DNA of 64,000 nucleotides from Aedes albopictus (lineage: Eukaryota; Arthropoda; Insecta; Diptera; Culicidae). The DNA lies in NCBI RefSeq assembly GCF_035046485.1, contig NC_085136.1, positions 159,514,754-159,578,753 of the forward strand. Direction: 5' to 3'. The position numbers were made by a program, and so were the translations under genes. The notes under the pieces are model-generated. The model worked only from the letters and a program-made list of their open reading frames with translations, was not told the DNA's origin and did not search any database. Shown here one piece after another: positions 46,835-59,577 of this stretch (its first letter is position 1; each line of letters starts with the position of its first letter).

Positions 46835-48944
46835 CAGGCCGGCTCCAGAGGCACGTTATCCTCCATTTGGGACATTTGTGCCATCGCCATACATATGAGC
46901 CTATTTCATCATTTACCTGAGGGAGAATGGGACAAGGGATGGGAATTGGGAAAGGGAAAGGTGATGAAATAGGAAGGGGTGCCCTAGAAGAGGGAATGAA
47001 CGCATAAGCGCAACGAGAGCTTATAGCTCATACCACAACGGGGTTAATCAGTGCCCTGAAAAGGACACTGTAAAACGCATAAGCGTAAAAAGAGCCTATA
47101 GCTCATTGGAGGTAGCTTGCGACGTCATGCGACTTTCAATATGACATAGACAGGCACGTCATCAAAAGCATCCTCAATATTCAAGAAATCACCCAAGCAA
47201 AAACTACGTTTGAGCGAGTGCTTTCTTGAAAACGTATACAACTTTGTGTAAAAGAGTCACTGTGGACATCCCAAATTGGGAGACATGTGAGTTCACATGA
47301 ACAGGCATATTAGCCAGACGAACATCACAGATGTGATAATCGACAATGCGTTTCGAGCATTTCAGAAAGAACGACGTAACCAGATAAATCTGGAACTTAT
47401 TCCTTCTTTTTACAACGCACGCACCCTTTCGGATAAAACTACAGAGTAATTTCACGCCATGAAAATACCCAATAGAAAACTACAAGAGTTCAAAACATGT
47501 TTGAAAAACTCAAATCCCTCTGGAGAAAAATAGGACAAAGCCCCATTTGCTCCAGGAGGTTTGAAGTAAGCAGAGCTTTTTACTGCCCACTAAATCGATT
47601 CTACAGCTACAATCCTCGGGGTAGAAGCTAAAGATTCGTAGCTATACAAAAGACTGGTTTATCCGAAGATATTTAGAACTTGAACAGGTCCGAGTTCCAT
47701 TCAGGAATACCTCTTTCGGTCCGCACAGACCGCAGAGGACAAGCTTCTTTCAAAGCAGTAGCTATGGTATACCACAATGAAGGGCGTTGTAATAACAAAA
47801 CCATAATGAAACTCTCTTGGAGTAGCAATGGAAGCGAGTTATCCATAAAATGTGATCGCAACCAATTATTACAGGTTCCCTAGCTTGTTGAGCAGGGACG
47901 CCTGAATACGCAAAGTTTGCGAAGGAACACTCCAAAGTGCAAAAAGGTCAAATGGAGAGTCCTCATCTGACACATGCCAATCAGTCAACTCATGACAAAT
48001 TCTGCTCATGCAGAGTTGGGTTAGGTGCAATTCTATGTTAAGTTAGCCATGAACTGTACTACCTAAGTATTCCATCAAAGTGAAGCATCTCAAAACAATG
48101 TTTGAGCTACTTCAGATGCCGAATATCAGCGAAAAGATGCTGAAAACAAGAGCTTGCTTGAAGGCATCCATAAGGAAAGGTTGAAACATACTGTTAACGT
48201 TATTCTAAAATATAGCATGCTCGAGGCACGACAGTTCATCTATAATGAAAAAAGCAAAGCTGGGTTCACAAGGTAACCTATACAGAAGTTACCCTACGAA
48301 ATTGAACTTTTTGAAGTAGATCCACTTGGGCTACATACGCTTTTTACGCTGAAAATTGATCTGAGGTTTCCTTGTCGTAGCCACTACCCAAACTAGACAG
48401 GATTACACTCTTCACAATCACAGCACAAAAAGGAAACATCAACAACGAACCAAATCGGTGTCAATTGAAAAACGCCAATGGCGAAAACGCATTAAGCGAA
48501 CCCATAGAGGTAGTAATGTAAGCTAATTAACAACATTTGAATAACCCCGCCCTTATTTAGCCTCAAATTTGAGACTTAAGAAGGGCAACTGATTATCTCG
48601 GAGAAACGCAAGGTCCACTGCACCATTGTTCCGGTTAGCGCAGTAAGGGCGTAATACTGTGGAGGACGCCCTAATTCTCCACAGGCTCCGTTTGTGGTTA
48701 GGTTTTTATTAGACCCCCCTAACCATTCATTCTTTGGCACGGTAAGCATGAAGCCGCATAACACCACGAATTAGGGGTCACCTGTTTAGTGGACTCTTAC
48801 CACTGGATCAGGCGGTCCGTAGTGTTATTCTTAGCCAATTGAGACAACCGCTACCGACACTACACAGCTATCTAGGCTGATCGGGAAAAGAAGTTAACAT
48901 TGATGGTCAACTTCGATACGAACCCGAACAGCCGGCAAAAAAAG
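46835..48944. mobile_element. 2.1-kb insertion flanked by 53-bp direct repeats
   Basis: RTE sequence 46782-46834 is repeated exactly at 48945-48997, and RTE coding continues after the second copy. The insert starts CAGGCCGGCTCCAGAGGCAC and ends in CCGGCAAAAAAAGAT, an A-rich end that favours a retroelement with an unusually long target duplication. Segment 48590-48900 looks UTR-like. No long frame. The left 50 bp recurs, inverted, at the window end (63948-64000), so it is a dispersed family. Confidence 0.6.
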
Positions 48945-48997
48945 ATAATCTTACAAGGAATTGAGGAGGTTAGCGAAGTTAGGAGCAGATCAACTAC

Positions 48998-49615
48998 CAT
49001 GCGAGCTTCTAAAATACAGTGGAGAATCACTGGTGAGAGCACTACACCGGGTCATTACCAAGTTTTGGGAGGAGGAATAGATGGAAGGTATCATATGTCC
49101 CATCTACAAAAAGGGCGACAAGTTGGATTGCTGGAATTGTCGCGCGATCACACTACTGAGCGCTGGCTATAAAATTTTATGCCACCGTCAGTCACCGATT
49201 GCAAATAAGTTCGTGGGGCAATATCAGGCTGGACGCGCTACAACGGACCAGATGTTCGCCATCCGCCAGGTGTTGCAGAAATGCCGCGAATACAACGTGC
49301 CCACACATCACTTGTTCATCGATTTTAAATCAGCGTATGATACAAACGGTCGAAACTAGCTTTGGCAGATTATGCACGAGTACGGATTCGCAGATAATCT
49401 GATACGATTGATCAAGGCGACGATGGTGATGTGCGTAGTTCGACTATCAGGGGCACTCCCGAGTCCTTTCGAATCTTGCTGTTCGACATTGCTTTAGAGG
49501 GTGTAATAAGGACAGCGGGGATAAGTGGAAAGAAAGTCCGTTCAGCTGCTTGGTTAGACGATGGCGGAAGCGTACAGCCGACTACAGAGTGAAACCAGGC
49601 GAATCAGATTAGTCA
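48998..49615 (+). pseudogene. RTE copy B, RT fragment
   Basis: Frames give GIICPIYKKGDKLD, CRAITLLSAGYK, FVGQYQAG, THHLFIDFKSAYD and later traces of the catalytic region, with stops, a missing LRQGD motif and a deletion before FADD. Ends at CATTAA where the TTAA-flanked element begins. Confidence 0.75.
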
Positions 49616-49619
49616 TTAA

Positions 49620-50555
49620 GGAGATACGACAGATCACTCAATTAATTGCATTGCATCTGTATTGATGCAATAACAGTCATTCAACGATGTGAGAGTATGT
49701 GTGCAAAGCATTTGTTTATATGCAAAACTAAACAAAAAAAATGTTTTCTAGTGGAGTCAATTAAAATTCACCTATCAGGATATTTTTTTCGGCAGGATTT
49801 TCTTAAGCATCATCCAGTCAATTAAGGTTCATTGAGAAAATGGTCAATTAGGTTTATTAAAAGGAAGATACCCAAAATTGAGTAGGATTCATTGAAAACT
49901 GAGCAATTCTAGAACAGCACAAAAATGTGGTAAATCACGTTTCAGCTCTGGCAGTAGACCAACTTACCCACTCCCATCAGTTTTAACACTTATCGTCTCC
50001 TGGTAATGTACGGAAAAGGTCTGACGCAAGGGTTATTTAGTAGTAATGAGCTAAATAATCCGAATTCAAACTCCTGGAAATAATTAAACACGCTAAAAAT
50101 AATTTACACAAATGACAAATTACGCGGACAAATTACACCGTAATGAATATTATTGAGTACCCGATTGGGCTCACAAAATTTAAATGTTTTCTTCAGGTCT
50201 TGAAATAAGTTTATGGTGTAGTATTGTCTCCAGTAGCATGAACATGAGCATGAGCTACCGGAATTGCACAGGGAACCAATAGATGAGGCTTGGGATTAGC
50301 ACAAAATCCTCAATGTACACATACCGAGAGCTCTAACTTTATGGTGTAGTATTGTCTCCAGTAGTATATTTACTAATTTAAGTATATTTACAAAATGTGG
50401 AAATGTCTAGGAGTTCAATGGTTACACTACGATATATTTAGTTCAAAATTTATAAAAAAAATTCGAGACCAAGAATTTTGTTTTATATGTCCTTTCAACT
50501 ATCCTGTATTTCATAGAAATGGGACTTTACATCAAACAATCTTTTAATCCTTCAT
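49620..50555. other. 3' flank of the transposase gene
   Basis: AT-rich and non-coding. Holds the 101-bp insertion at 50237-50337 and is otherwise featureless. Confidence 0.4.
50237..50337. mobile_element. 101-bp insertion with 27-bp target duplication
   Basis: The 27 bases 50210-50236 (TTTATGGTGTAG...CCAGTAG) recur exactly at 50338-50364. The insert opens CATGAACATGAGCATGAGCT. The long duplication suggests retrotransposition of a short RNA-derived sequence. Confidence 0.55.
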
Positions 50556-53500
50556 TTATTGTTTAACTGTAATTTGTTTTTCCACCACTTTCTTCAAAAA
50601 GTAGTCGTTTAGAAATGCAACCAGTTTTTCCTCAACTTTTGACTCGAAAAATTCTTCATCCTTGTCAACAATGTGGAGTATATGATCCGAAACATTGGAC
50701 CCCAGCATAAAAAACAGATAGCACTGATTGCTCCCACATATATGGAGGGCACTTTGAATCTCCATGGTTGTATTCCGGTCCAAAATAATAAGTCCATCTC
50801 TCATTTTGCATCCCAGTACTCCTTTAGCAGTTGATGCAAGCTCCTTCACACTACCTAATGCCTCCTTTTTCTTTATTAAAAGTATTTTCGAACCGTCCGA
50901 AGAGATCGCTGAAATTAAATCACTAAGTTGCATTATAGTTAAGGGTAAATAATCAACTACTTTAAGTTACCATCTGGAACACAGCACAAAAACTCGTGGC
51001 ACGGGTCTATCAACATACGGCTTTCTTCGAGGTTCATAGCATGTTTTTCTTTTATTACACGCAGAACCAAGCCAACAACCGCACGATTTGTTTTCAAAAT
51101 ATTCCAGGTGTTTGTTGTTTGTAGTAATGATTCGCACTTTTTCCATTTAGTTGTTTCTCGGGCGTTGACGATTTCAGGAATGCATTTTGACAATATCCGT
51201 CCTTTTGCCAGCTCCTCCATTTCCGTTATTGTAATATTGTTGTTGAGCTTCTGTTTAGTGTTTTCATGTATCTGTTATTCGAAAAATAAAATTAAATAAG
51301 TCATTGAACCACTACATGCAGGGTTGGTAATAACTCAAATTCTTGAATATCATGGTTGATGATTTTCACGCGTGGCTATTGACTCGCGAAATTCACCGCC
51401 AACAAAATCTCTTGAGGTTTCTAAAGCGTGTGGCTATTTCTTTCTTGTTTACTTATCAATAAAAAGAACTAAATCATACAGAAAATAACAATGAATGTCG
51501 GTAAAAAATAATTGGGTCCATTTATCTAACGAGATTTTAGATGTTCTCGTGAGTGAGTAATCATGGAAATCTTGTGAAAAAATAATAGAGAACAGCGTGT
51601 ACGTTTGAGTGTAACTATATCAATACTGCATATTGCTTTACCTGATACATCAACATCGCTGTGCTACAGTCAATGGCCGTGTCTTCACGTGCTGCGTTTT
51701 CCGCTGCCTCGACAGCTGCTTCTCCATAATCCATTTCCTTTTCCAGTTGAGTATATCTCGCACGACGTCTAAAATTGGGGTTTTTCTGAGCTTTTCTTGA
51801 ACGCTCCAGGGATTTCATTTTTTCGGCAAACATCTTCTGTGTCCAGTATCCGGGTGCATTTCCAGTGAACTTTTCCATATACACATTGTACCACTCGTAG
51901 TTCTCATTGCACATTAGTGCGGTTATTTGAACACGCCGTTGATATGATCCACGGCTCATCGTGTCCACTCTTTTACCGACATTATATTTGCATAAGCGAC
52001 AGAACAAGTTCTCAGCCCTGAGAAAAAAAATATAATTTAGCAGATGTATACATATTTCAGTGCACAGAGTACAAACATACATAACTATCAGGAACGAGTA
52101 CCTGATATTGTATATCAAAGAACACAAATATGAGCTCTTTTAGCGTAAAATCTGATTATTCTCAATTATTTTAATATGTTGCACTGTAAGGCTGAACGAC
52201 TAATCAACGAGAATTATATATGTTTGTACAATACTATCATATTTCACATGCGACTGGAACATAATCATTACAAGTATTAGATATTTTGTGGCATTCGATT
52301 TGAATAGGTTCAGGTCGTATGTTTGCTATGATTCCTATGCTGATATGACCTGTTCGAATCGAGCCAAATGTGCATTTGGAAAACATCGCACTGCAACATA
52401 AGTGTTTTCGAAAAACAGCACATCGCAGTTGACATTTCATTTTCAAGGATAGAGGTGCGATAACTGCAAAATTGTTACGGTTAGCGGACATGAGGTTAAA
52501 AAAAAACATTTGAGTTAAAGCGTTTGTACCGAGCGAACTTCTACTGTGTACACTGAAACCTCCATTTAAGTCGATGCATGGCTGATTGAAAATAATTTTT
52601 ACCATGCAGGCAATGACAAAACTATAGACTTTTATATTTTTTAACACTTCGCATGACAAAGGAGATTTGTCAAAAAATATAAAACTGTATAGTTTAGTCA
52701 TTGCCTATACGGTAAAAATTATTTTCGATCAGCCATGCATCGACTTAAATGGAGGTTTCAGTGTAATAAAAATGATGGAATATTATTTATTACACTCTTA
52801 TCAATTATTATAACTTATTCTGAATTCAGGAAAAGAAATAGTAAAAACAGCAACTTCATCACAGTCCAGTTTTATGTGAAATATGCAATGCCGTGGATGG
52901 TTGGTAATTTGAATGAAATAAAGTCAAATTACTAGATTCCATTTAATGAATTGTCATTCATATTACCAGTAGTCCACGATAATAAATACATATCAAAATA
53001 CATACAAGTTACTAGTCCTGTTTTCGCATATGAATTCCGCCTTTGACGCCAGTTTTTCCATTATCACTGCTATCTTATTCCAAACCCCGCATTTTTCGAG
53101 ATCTGCGATGACACTTGGAGTGTCGTTTGGTTCGATTTTATGCACACAGAAATAGTCTCGACAATCCGAATGCTTGCCGAAGACATGATATGGCACATTT
53201 CTAATATCATGCCGAAGTCCTTCAATGTCGCTGGATCCATTTTCCGCACAGTGCTTAATTGCACTTCTAACGCCCTTCGTGATGCGCGTAATACGGCTGG
53301 TCACATGATCAGCAAATTGCTTTGGACATTTGATCTAGATAAACGATGAAACATAACAGCCCAAACATTAGGATACTTCAACATTACAGGAGGCAGTAAG
53401 ATTTTTAAATTGTACACGATAAAAGTTAATTGTCTTTTGAAATAAATCAAATATATACAACAGGGGATAGACAAAATCCTCGGGACAGGCAAATATTTTT

Positions 53501-56500
53501 TCACTTTTCAAGAAACAGTCAAATAGCTGAAATTTCTTGAAAAGTGCATGAAAAAACCTTAAATCTTTACTTGAATGGGTAGTACGCAGTTCTCAAGAAA
53601 TGTCTTGGCCTCTCTCGATGCGTGGAAAATTCATGCAAGGAATCGCTCAAGAAATAATAAAGCGTCGCTTTATTACGGATCCTAGTACGGAGCTGAAACG
53701 AAACGTCAAATCAAATGGGACTTGTTGTATTTAATTTCTTGACCATTCCGGTCACGGAAAAATAATGCACTGAACGAAAATTACTTGAGCGATTGCGGTT
53801 GAAGTGCATACCTCGCATAAGTTGATCAACTAGTTGTGTATGAGTGGTACAAATTTGGGAAAGATCTACGCGAAGTAAGAGAAATATTAGAATAAAAGGT
53901 ATAGTTATCCAATAGCCAACTTTGAGCTGTAATAATCTCCGGATTCAATGACCGAATACAATGAAATTTTGAGCATTTATGACTTATATAATGGGCTATG
54001 ATTTTTTTTTACCTAACTTAACACGGTAGAAAATTATAACGATTAGTTTATTTTCCTAATATAACATCAAATTATCCAAAACTTCAACATTGTTTCAAAA
54101 TTCTAAATAGCAATTATAGTTCATTTGAATTTCCTCCAATTGACTTGAATATTAGTTTGGTTTGAAGGCAGGTAACAAAATAACCGACAATAAACTGAAG
54201 AAAAAGTAATGGGATGCATATTGAAAATAGACCAAATTACTCAAAAATCATAAAACAATTGAATTCGCTATAACTTATTTTCTTATTAATTATTTCAAGT
54301 AAAGTTAAACGTTTTTCAAAGCTCATTATATAAGTCATAAATGCTCAAAATTTCAATGCATTCGCTTCAATGAATCCGGAGTATAATTGCTTAAAGTTGA
54401 CTATCGGATAACACCTTTTTTTAGAATCTTTCTAACTCCTTGTAGAATAGCTTGATCCTTTCCAAATTTGGACCACTGACAGACGATTAGTTTATCATCT
54501 TAAAGTGTAAATTTAAGGATATTTCATGCATTTTTCGAAAAGATACAGCTAGTTGAACATTTTTAGAAAAGCGATAATTTTGTCTGTCCCTATCATTTTG
54601 TTTCCCATTCACATTGTCGGTACTAATTAGGTCATATATAAACTGTGCGGAATTTCAGCTCGATCGGAGAAACAAAATTCTAGCGCCCTTCGTTTTTAGT
54701 TTTCAGAGTTGCTGCGCATTAAATAACTTTTATAAAGACCAGACGGCAGGGAGCATCCCGTAATTCCCAAAATTAAATCGATAAATGGTTTTGAAAGGAA
54801 ACTTCACGAGGAATCATACCTACTTTAGCAAAGTCAGGACGGACCGATAAAGGGACAAGCTTTTATTATTTAATAGTAGTTGTCATGGCAAACATTGCAC
54901 TGCCTGCCTGCTGTTTTTTGACATTCAGCTCCACAGAGAAGTGCCCCGCAACTTAATTTGTATGGGAGGCAACCCTTTCCAGTGGGGGAGGGTTCTCATA
55001 CTATGCTAAGAACCTTTCCCTGCCTGAAAAAACCCCGTTAAAAATTTTATGTTAATCTGTTCAGTAGTTTCCGAATCCATAAGGGTCGGACAAACAAACA
55101 AACAGTAATTCATTTTTATATGTATATATGAAAGGACAATTACACCGTCTTCAACCTTGCGGCCTCTACAGACTGAACATTACAAACATTTGACAACGGA
55201 CAACACATATTACACCCAGAGGCCCAGTGAAGAATTTTTACACCTACTGGAGCGGGAATCGAACCCACACTCCGAGGCTTACGAGACACCTAAACGACTG
55301 ACGCCGCTAACCGCTCGGCCACGAAGCCCCTATATATAGGGGTAATAAACTATAGAGGAATAATATCGCTGGCGTCGCTGCCGCAACATGTCTTGCTGGC
55401 GGAGATAGGGAGGGATATAGGTGTCAAAGCGAAAAAGTATGCATTGTATGCATACCCGGCATGTTTGCGAACAAGAACAAAGGGAACACCAGCGACATTC
55501 GTCCTCTATCGTTTCTTGACTCTTTTATATAAATAGATACATAGATTTCGTTAATGATGAACAGCGTTGCCTTGCTATTCGGTTTTCTCATACAAAAATT
55601 GGTTCCACATGCATCAGATTGCTTTGCGGTCTTCGAAGGGTTGGTTCCTCATAAACTTTTCAACAGAAATCAATCATTTACTTTTTTAGACGGGGTAGAC
55701 GGTACTCATTCAATAATAGTGGTATGTAACCTAGAAAAAAATCTTTTTAAACAGCATTTTTCGAAATAGCAAAAAAAGTATACAAACACGTTGATAAATA
55801 TCATTTTTTAGCACTAGTCGTATTTATTGTACGACTCGTGCTGAAAAAGTCATCATTTTGTGATTTCATGGTAAATCGTATGTCAACGTGGAACGGGGGC
55901 GCTAAAATATAGTTTCTCGATCGAGTTTAAATTTTGCATGGTTAATGTGGGACTAAAATGAAACTCAAAAAGTGTACAGGAGCAATTTTTTTTTGTCTTG
56001 AAACTTACCTCTCTTAGTTTTTTTCCAGCATTTTTCAATGTATGGTTGCAGCATAACTGGTGTTTGATCTCATGACCATATGCACACTGGTTTTTGAGTT
56101 TTGAAACCGTTGTTGAATCCCCATCTGTGATGACAGTTGTAAACTTGATACCTTTTTCGTGCAGCTTTTGAAATCCATCAATTATGACGTCGCTTTCCAT
56201 TCCGCCAGAAGATCCAGTGTAATTTTTATAGCACTTATGTTGGGCGATAGGTCGATTAGATTGTACACGTGATACATTACGGTTACAGGCTGAACATCTT
56301 TTATTCCGTGTGCCAATATGGACCACCTTTTTGGTTCGAGTGCCAATCATCGCCGCGCAACCGGAAGCTGAGTTGTATCGGTGCCCGTTGCTGCGCTGAC
56401 CCCAAGAACCGCCTAACTCACAGCAAAGGTCAAGTGGGGTATTTTCAGGCAGTTTTTTTTTTATAAGTTCCTGCTTAGCTAGATTTACCTCCTGCTGAAC

Positions 56501-59500
56501 TGCCTTGTCTAGCGATTCTTGAAGAGCAGTCTCGAGTATGGTGTCCATAGCTGTCTCGTCTTTGAAAAAAGAACTCCTGCTCATAAATGGAATGTCCAAA
56601 AACGAAAAAAACTCTTGGGCCATTGCATACGTGGAACCGGTATTCAGAATCGCCCAGCTAGTACTAAATCGAAGTCGCGTACCAGAGCTCGGTTCTTCCG
56701 ATGAACCTTTCACAACTATACTGCACACATTGCACATCAGCCACAACGTTGACGCCATAGATTCGACAACTTCTTGATAAGGGCATAATATACCAAGGCA
56801 ACATCTGGAGTGCACCGCTTGGGCCGTAATGATCCACTTTAGAAAATAATCAAAATCAATAACTCGTCGACCAGACAACTTTTTCCATTTTGGTATATCA
56901 ACTACAAAAAAATCACCAGCATTTGCGGCTTGTGATCTGAAATAGTTAACAAGAAACCAAAATATTTTTAAAAAATATAAATCACACAAGAAATAGCAAA
57001 CGCATACAATTTCTCATTACCAAAAAAGCTAAATCAAGTAAGGCGCGGAAAAGAAATTCCTAATTTTGCTCTGCTAATTCTTCATTTTCCGAGATTCACA
57101 TATGAATGTACTCGGGCATGTATTGGAATATTTTAGTTGTTTAGGTACCTAGAATTTCTACATGCCTCGAACTCTTGCTATTATTACAATTTATCGATCC
57201 AAACCAACTTTGTCATCACTTCTACAATTTTTTTTCACTTCTACAAATCGTACTTTATGGATAACCCCTTAGGTACATTTACATATTTTGAAATCCACCC
57301 CCTTATATGATAAGAAATACCAAAAACCCTTTCTTCCTTCCCACATCCGTCTAGCGTAACCAAAGTACCAATGCAGCGTCAACTTTTCAAAAGGGCGTTA
57401 TTGCTTTTTTATATAACACCTTTTTCATCCAAAATAGATGTTAACATAGGTTACTAGCCTGCCTTATGATTTTAAGGCCGTGGTCTTGTTCAAATCGATT
57501 TCAGTCAATCATAGCACTCCAAATGAACTCAAATGATTACTTGGGCATGAACCACGAAAAACCCTAAAACATTTCACCAAACTGAAACATTATCGAATGT
57601 TGGGCCAAAGTCGCTTCAAATTTCAGCGATTTTTGGAACACTGCTGAATCCACATCGGATCAATGACAAAAACAATGCTTTAACCCTGCGACAACACAAG
57701 TTATGCTTTATAGCTGGGTACTCAATCGAATGATATGTGCCGGTCATCACTAGTTAGAGACTGATGCTGGGGTTGGTGCCAATTGAATGATCAGAGGCAA
57801 ACCAATTGATCCCGACGCTAAACAGAAAAATAAGTGGTTGTCTTTTTTAATTTCAGCTTGAATTGAATAATATTGAAATATTGCAACACTGTTTCGTACG
57901 ATTGTAGTTTCAAAACGCAGTTACGTCCTTTTGGAATGTTGCAAACTAAAATAACCCCCCCCCCATAAAACACTTGTAGTTCAAAGTCGCTTGAATCTGT
58001 CTCAAACTTACGTCACGTTCATCGATCATACATAACGTAGGACTAAATTCGACAATTTCAGACGACCTCCCATTCATACCACCCACGCTTGATATTATGT
58101 AAAACCACATGTTAATCTTCGAACCGTGACATAATTTATGAAAAATAGCAGTGTCATAAGATCCCCTTTACCTTTTTGCTATTTTTGTTGATTTTCGAAG
58201 GTCTTCATTAGCAGTTCTCACGAACGGGCGACAATGGTCATATTTCCCAGTAGGAAAATGTACTCCTTCAAATTTGTCGTAGATTCTTCGCATCTTGGCT
58301 TGAGCTGCGTCTTCATCTCTAATCTCATGCTGGACTGTTTCTTTTCCAATTGTCTGCGAACGCTGCTTTGACTGAAACGCAGCACTTTTGATACAGGCCG
58401 AACAGTAACAGTCCATGTGGCTCTGTGCATCTAGTGGTCTTCCTGGGATGTTGATAATCATGGTTTTTGATTTTGTCAAGTTCATACGAATAGGTTGTGT
58501 GTGTTTTTCCTGTTCGCCTTCTCCACAAAAGTAATCTAAAACCAAGTGCAAAATAATAAATAAACTGAAAATACTATAAAACTGTATAGTTTTACCCGTA
58601 CGATTGCTAGAGAGTTCCATGCTCTGCTGTTGTGCAGAAAGCTCCAACGATGAGTCCATTGTGATTGATGACATCACCCCTTCGTTTGACCATTCATGAA
58701 CGCTACTTTGGTCAGTCCTACTATCATCTACCTGCATCGTGTTAGCTGTTGCGATGTCAGCTTCGATGGCTCGTGCATTTGATTCCGTCGGCAAAGAAGC
58801 TGCTGCCTGCGAGTCCGCTTCCTCTTTGTCGAAACAGCCCGCTACGAAAAACTGTGCGATATTGGGGATGGTTTTAGAAGTTGTAATTTTCTCCTCGGTT
58901 TGTGTTTCCTCGTCATCATCGTCATTAGCAAGAAGCGGCAACTGTAGCGTAGGCGAAATACGGTGGTCGCTGGAGAAACTTTTCAGCAAGAACTCCTCGT
59001 TTTGCGCTAAATCGGACAGCAGAGAAACTGGTTGGGTGAGTGCGGGTGACACGGTGAATAATTCTTCCACATCTACTGCATCGCCGGACTGCCGATATGA
59101 TGCATAACTTAAGTCCTCGAGGTCCAAAGTCTCGTCGAACGAAAGATCTGGTAAGGGCAATTCGTCGATATCGCATATCGGAAGTTCGGCGCAGTTGGAG
59201 CATCTCTCCAACAGCTCCATGGACTCCGATGCATACGCCTCTTCGGTTGTTGGAACGGGAGGCACCGATGGGGCATTTTCCAGTGTGCAGTAGTCGTCAC
59301 TACAGTCGCTAAAATCATCTGAAAAAAGTAATTTGTTTTAGTTTAAAGTGATTCGTAGACCATTCTTGGATAGAAGAAAGATAAAAGTACCAAAACATTA
59401 CCATCCAACTGGAGGCTTACCTGCAATCGTGGCTTCTGGCTGCTGGATTTCGTTCCTATCCGGGTTCTCTGTTGCTGCGCTGGAACGAATTAGGTCCGGC

Positions 59501-59577
59501 TCAGCATTCTCAACTTTCTTCTTCCTCTCTATCCATCTTAAAACCGCGGCTTTTCGTTTTCTCGACGGTCCCGGCAT
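50556..59577 (-). CDS. Kolobok/Mutator-like DDE transposase with C-terminal nuclease-like region
   Basis: Model from GT-AG junctions: exons 59577-59421, 59318-58596, 58535-58172, 56936-56009, 53334-53006, 52017-51642, 51272-50971, 50908-50556, about 1,177 codons. It starts MPGPSRKRKAAV (an upstream in-frame ATG is at 59601). Exons 1-3 are acidic, then a Cys pair region (DCYCSACIKS). Exon 4 holds GGSWGQRSNG, CSACNRN, HKCYKNYTGSSGGMES and ITDGDSTT, the order of the Mutator-like domain; exons 5-6 hold YHVFGKHSDCRDYFC and AENLFCRLCKYNVGKR. Exons 7-8 (SRMLIDPCHEFLCCVPD, ILLIKKKEA, CYLFFML) resemble YqaJ-type exonucleases. Phases agree except at exon 6-7, where one extra base near 51240 shifts frame unless a weaker donor at 51648 is used. 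An AATAAA overlaps the stop. Confidence 0.7.
52551..52763. mobile_element. TA-flanked hairpin MITE in transposase intron
   Basis: CACTGAAACCTCCATTTAAG is exactly inverted at the right end, with pairing extending through GTCGATGCATGGC and further. TA at 52549-52550 and 52764-52765. It sits in intron 5, so it did not disrupt coding. Confidence 0.85.
53461..54595. mobile_element. Foldback MITE of the GGGACAGGTAAAA family, full length
   Basis: Ends GGGGATAGACAAAAT and ATTTTGTCTGTCCCTATC are roughly inverted, and the arms share CATTTATGACTTATATAATG and its inverse. Related to 35012-35661, about 1.13 kb long. Lies in the 2.7-kb intron 4 of the transposase gene. Confidence 0.65.
54596..55134. other. 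Decayed TE sequence in intron
   Basis: Contains AATTTCAGCTCGATCGGAGA and, near the right end, TTCAGTAGTTTCCGAATCCA followed by GGACAAACAAACAAACAG. This boilerplate is common near ends of dispersed insect repeats. The family is not identified. Confidence 0.35.
55135..55332 (-). mobile_element. tRNA-derived SINE, minus strand
   Basis: On minus: CGTGGCCGAGCGGTTAGCGG (A box) and GTGGGTTCGATTCCCGC (B box with a fully paired T stem), a Ser/Leu-like head with a long variable region. A body then runs to GGTGTAATTGTCC. The acceptor stem is not paired, so it is not a working tRNA. Confidence 0.65.
55348..55512. mobile_element. Short MITE with ACKATAGAGGA ends
   Basis: AACTATAGAGGAATAATATC at the left and the inverse of AAACGATAGAGGACGAATGT at the right, each followed by CGCTGG. 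Target duplication not resolved. Confidence 0.5.
56937..58171. other. Intron 3 of the transposase gene
   Basis: Bounded by a GTAAAG donor and a TTATTTCAG-type acceptor. Contains AAAAGGGCGTTATTGC and ACGCAGTTACGTCCTTTT words (57395, 57915), a likely relative of the MITE at 22264, and a C run near 57955. Confidence 0.5.

Noticed and set aside
52237..52701. 154-codon minus-strand frame
   Set aside because: Lies in intron 5 of the transposase gene, overlaps the hairpin MITE at 52551-52763, and lacks recognisable motifs.
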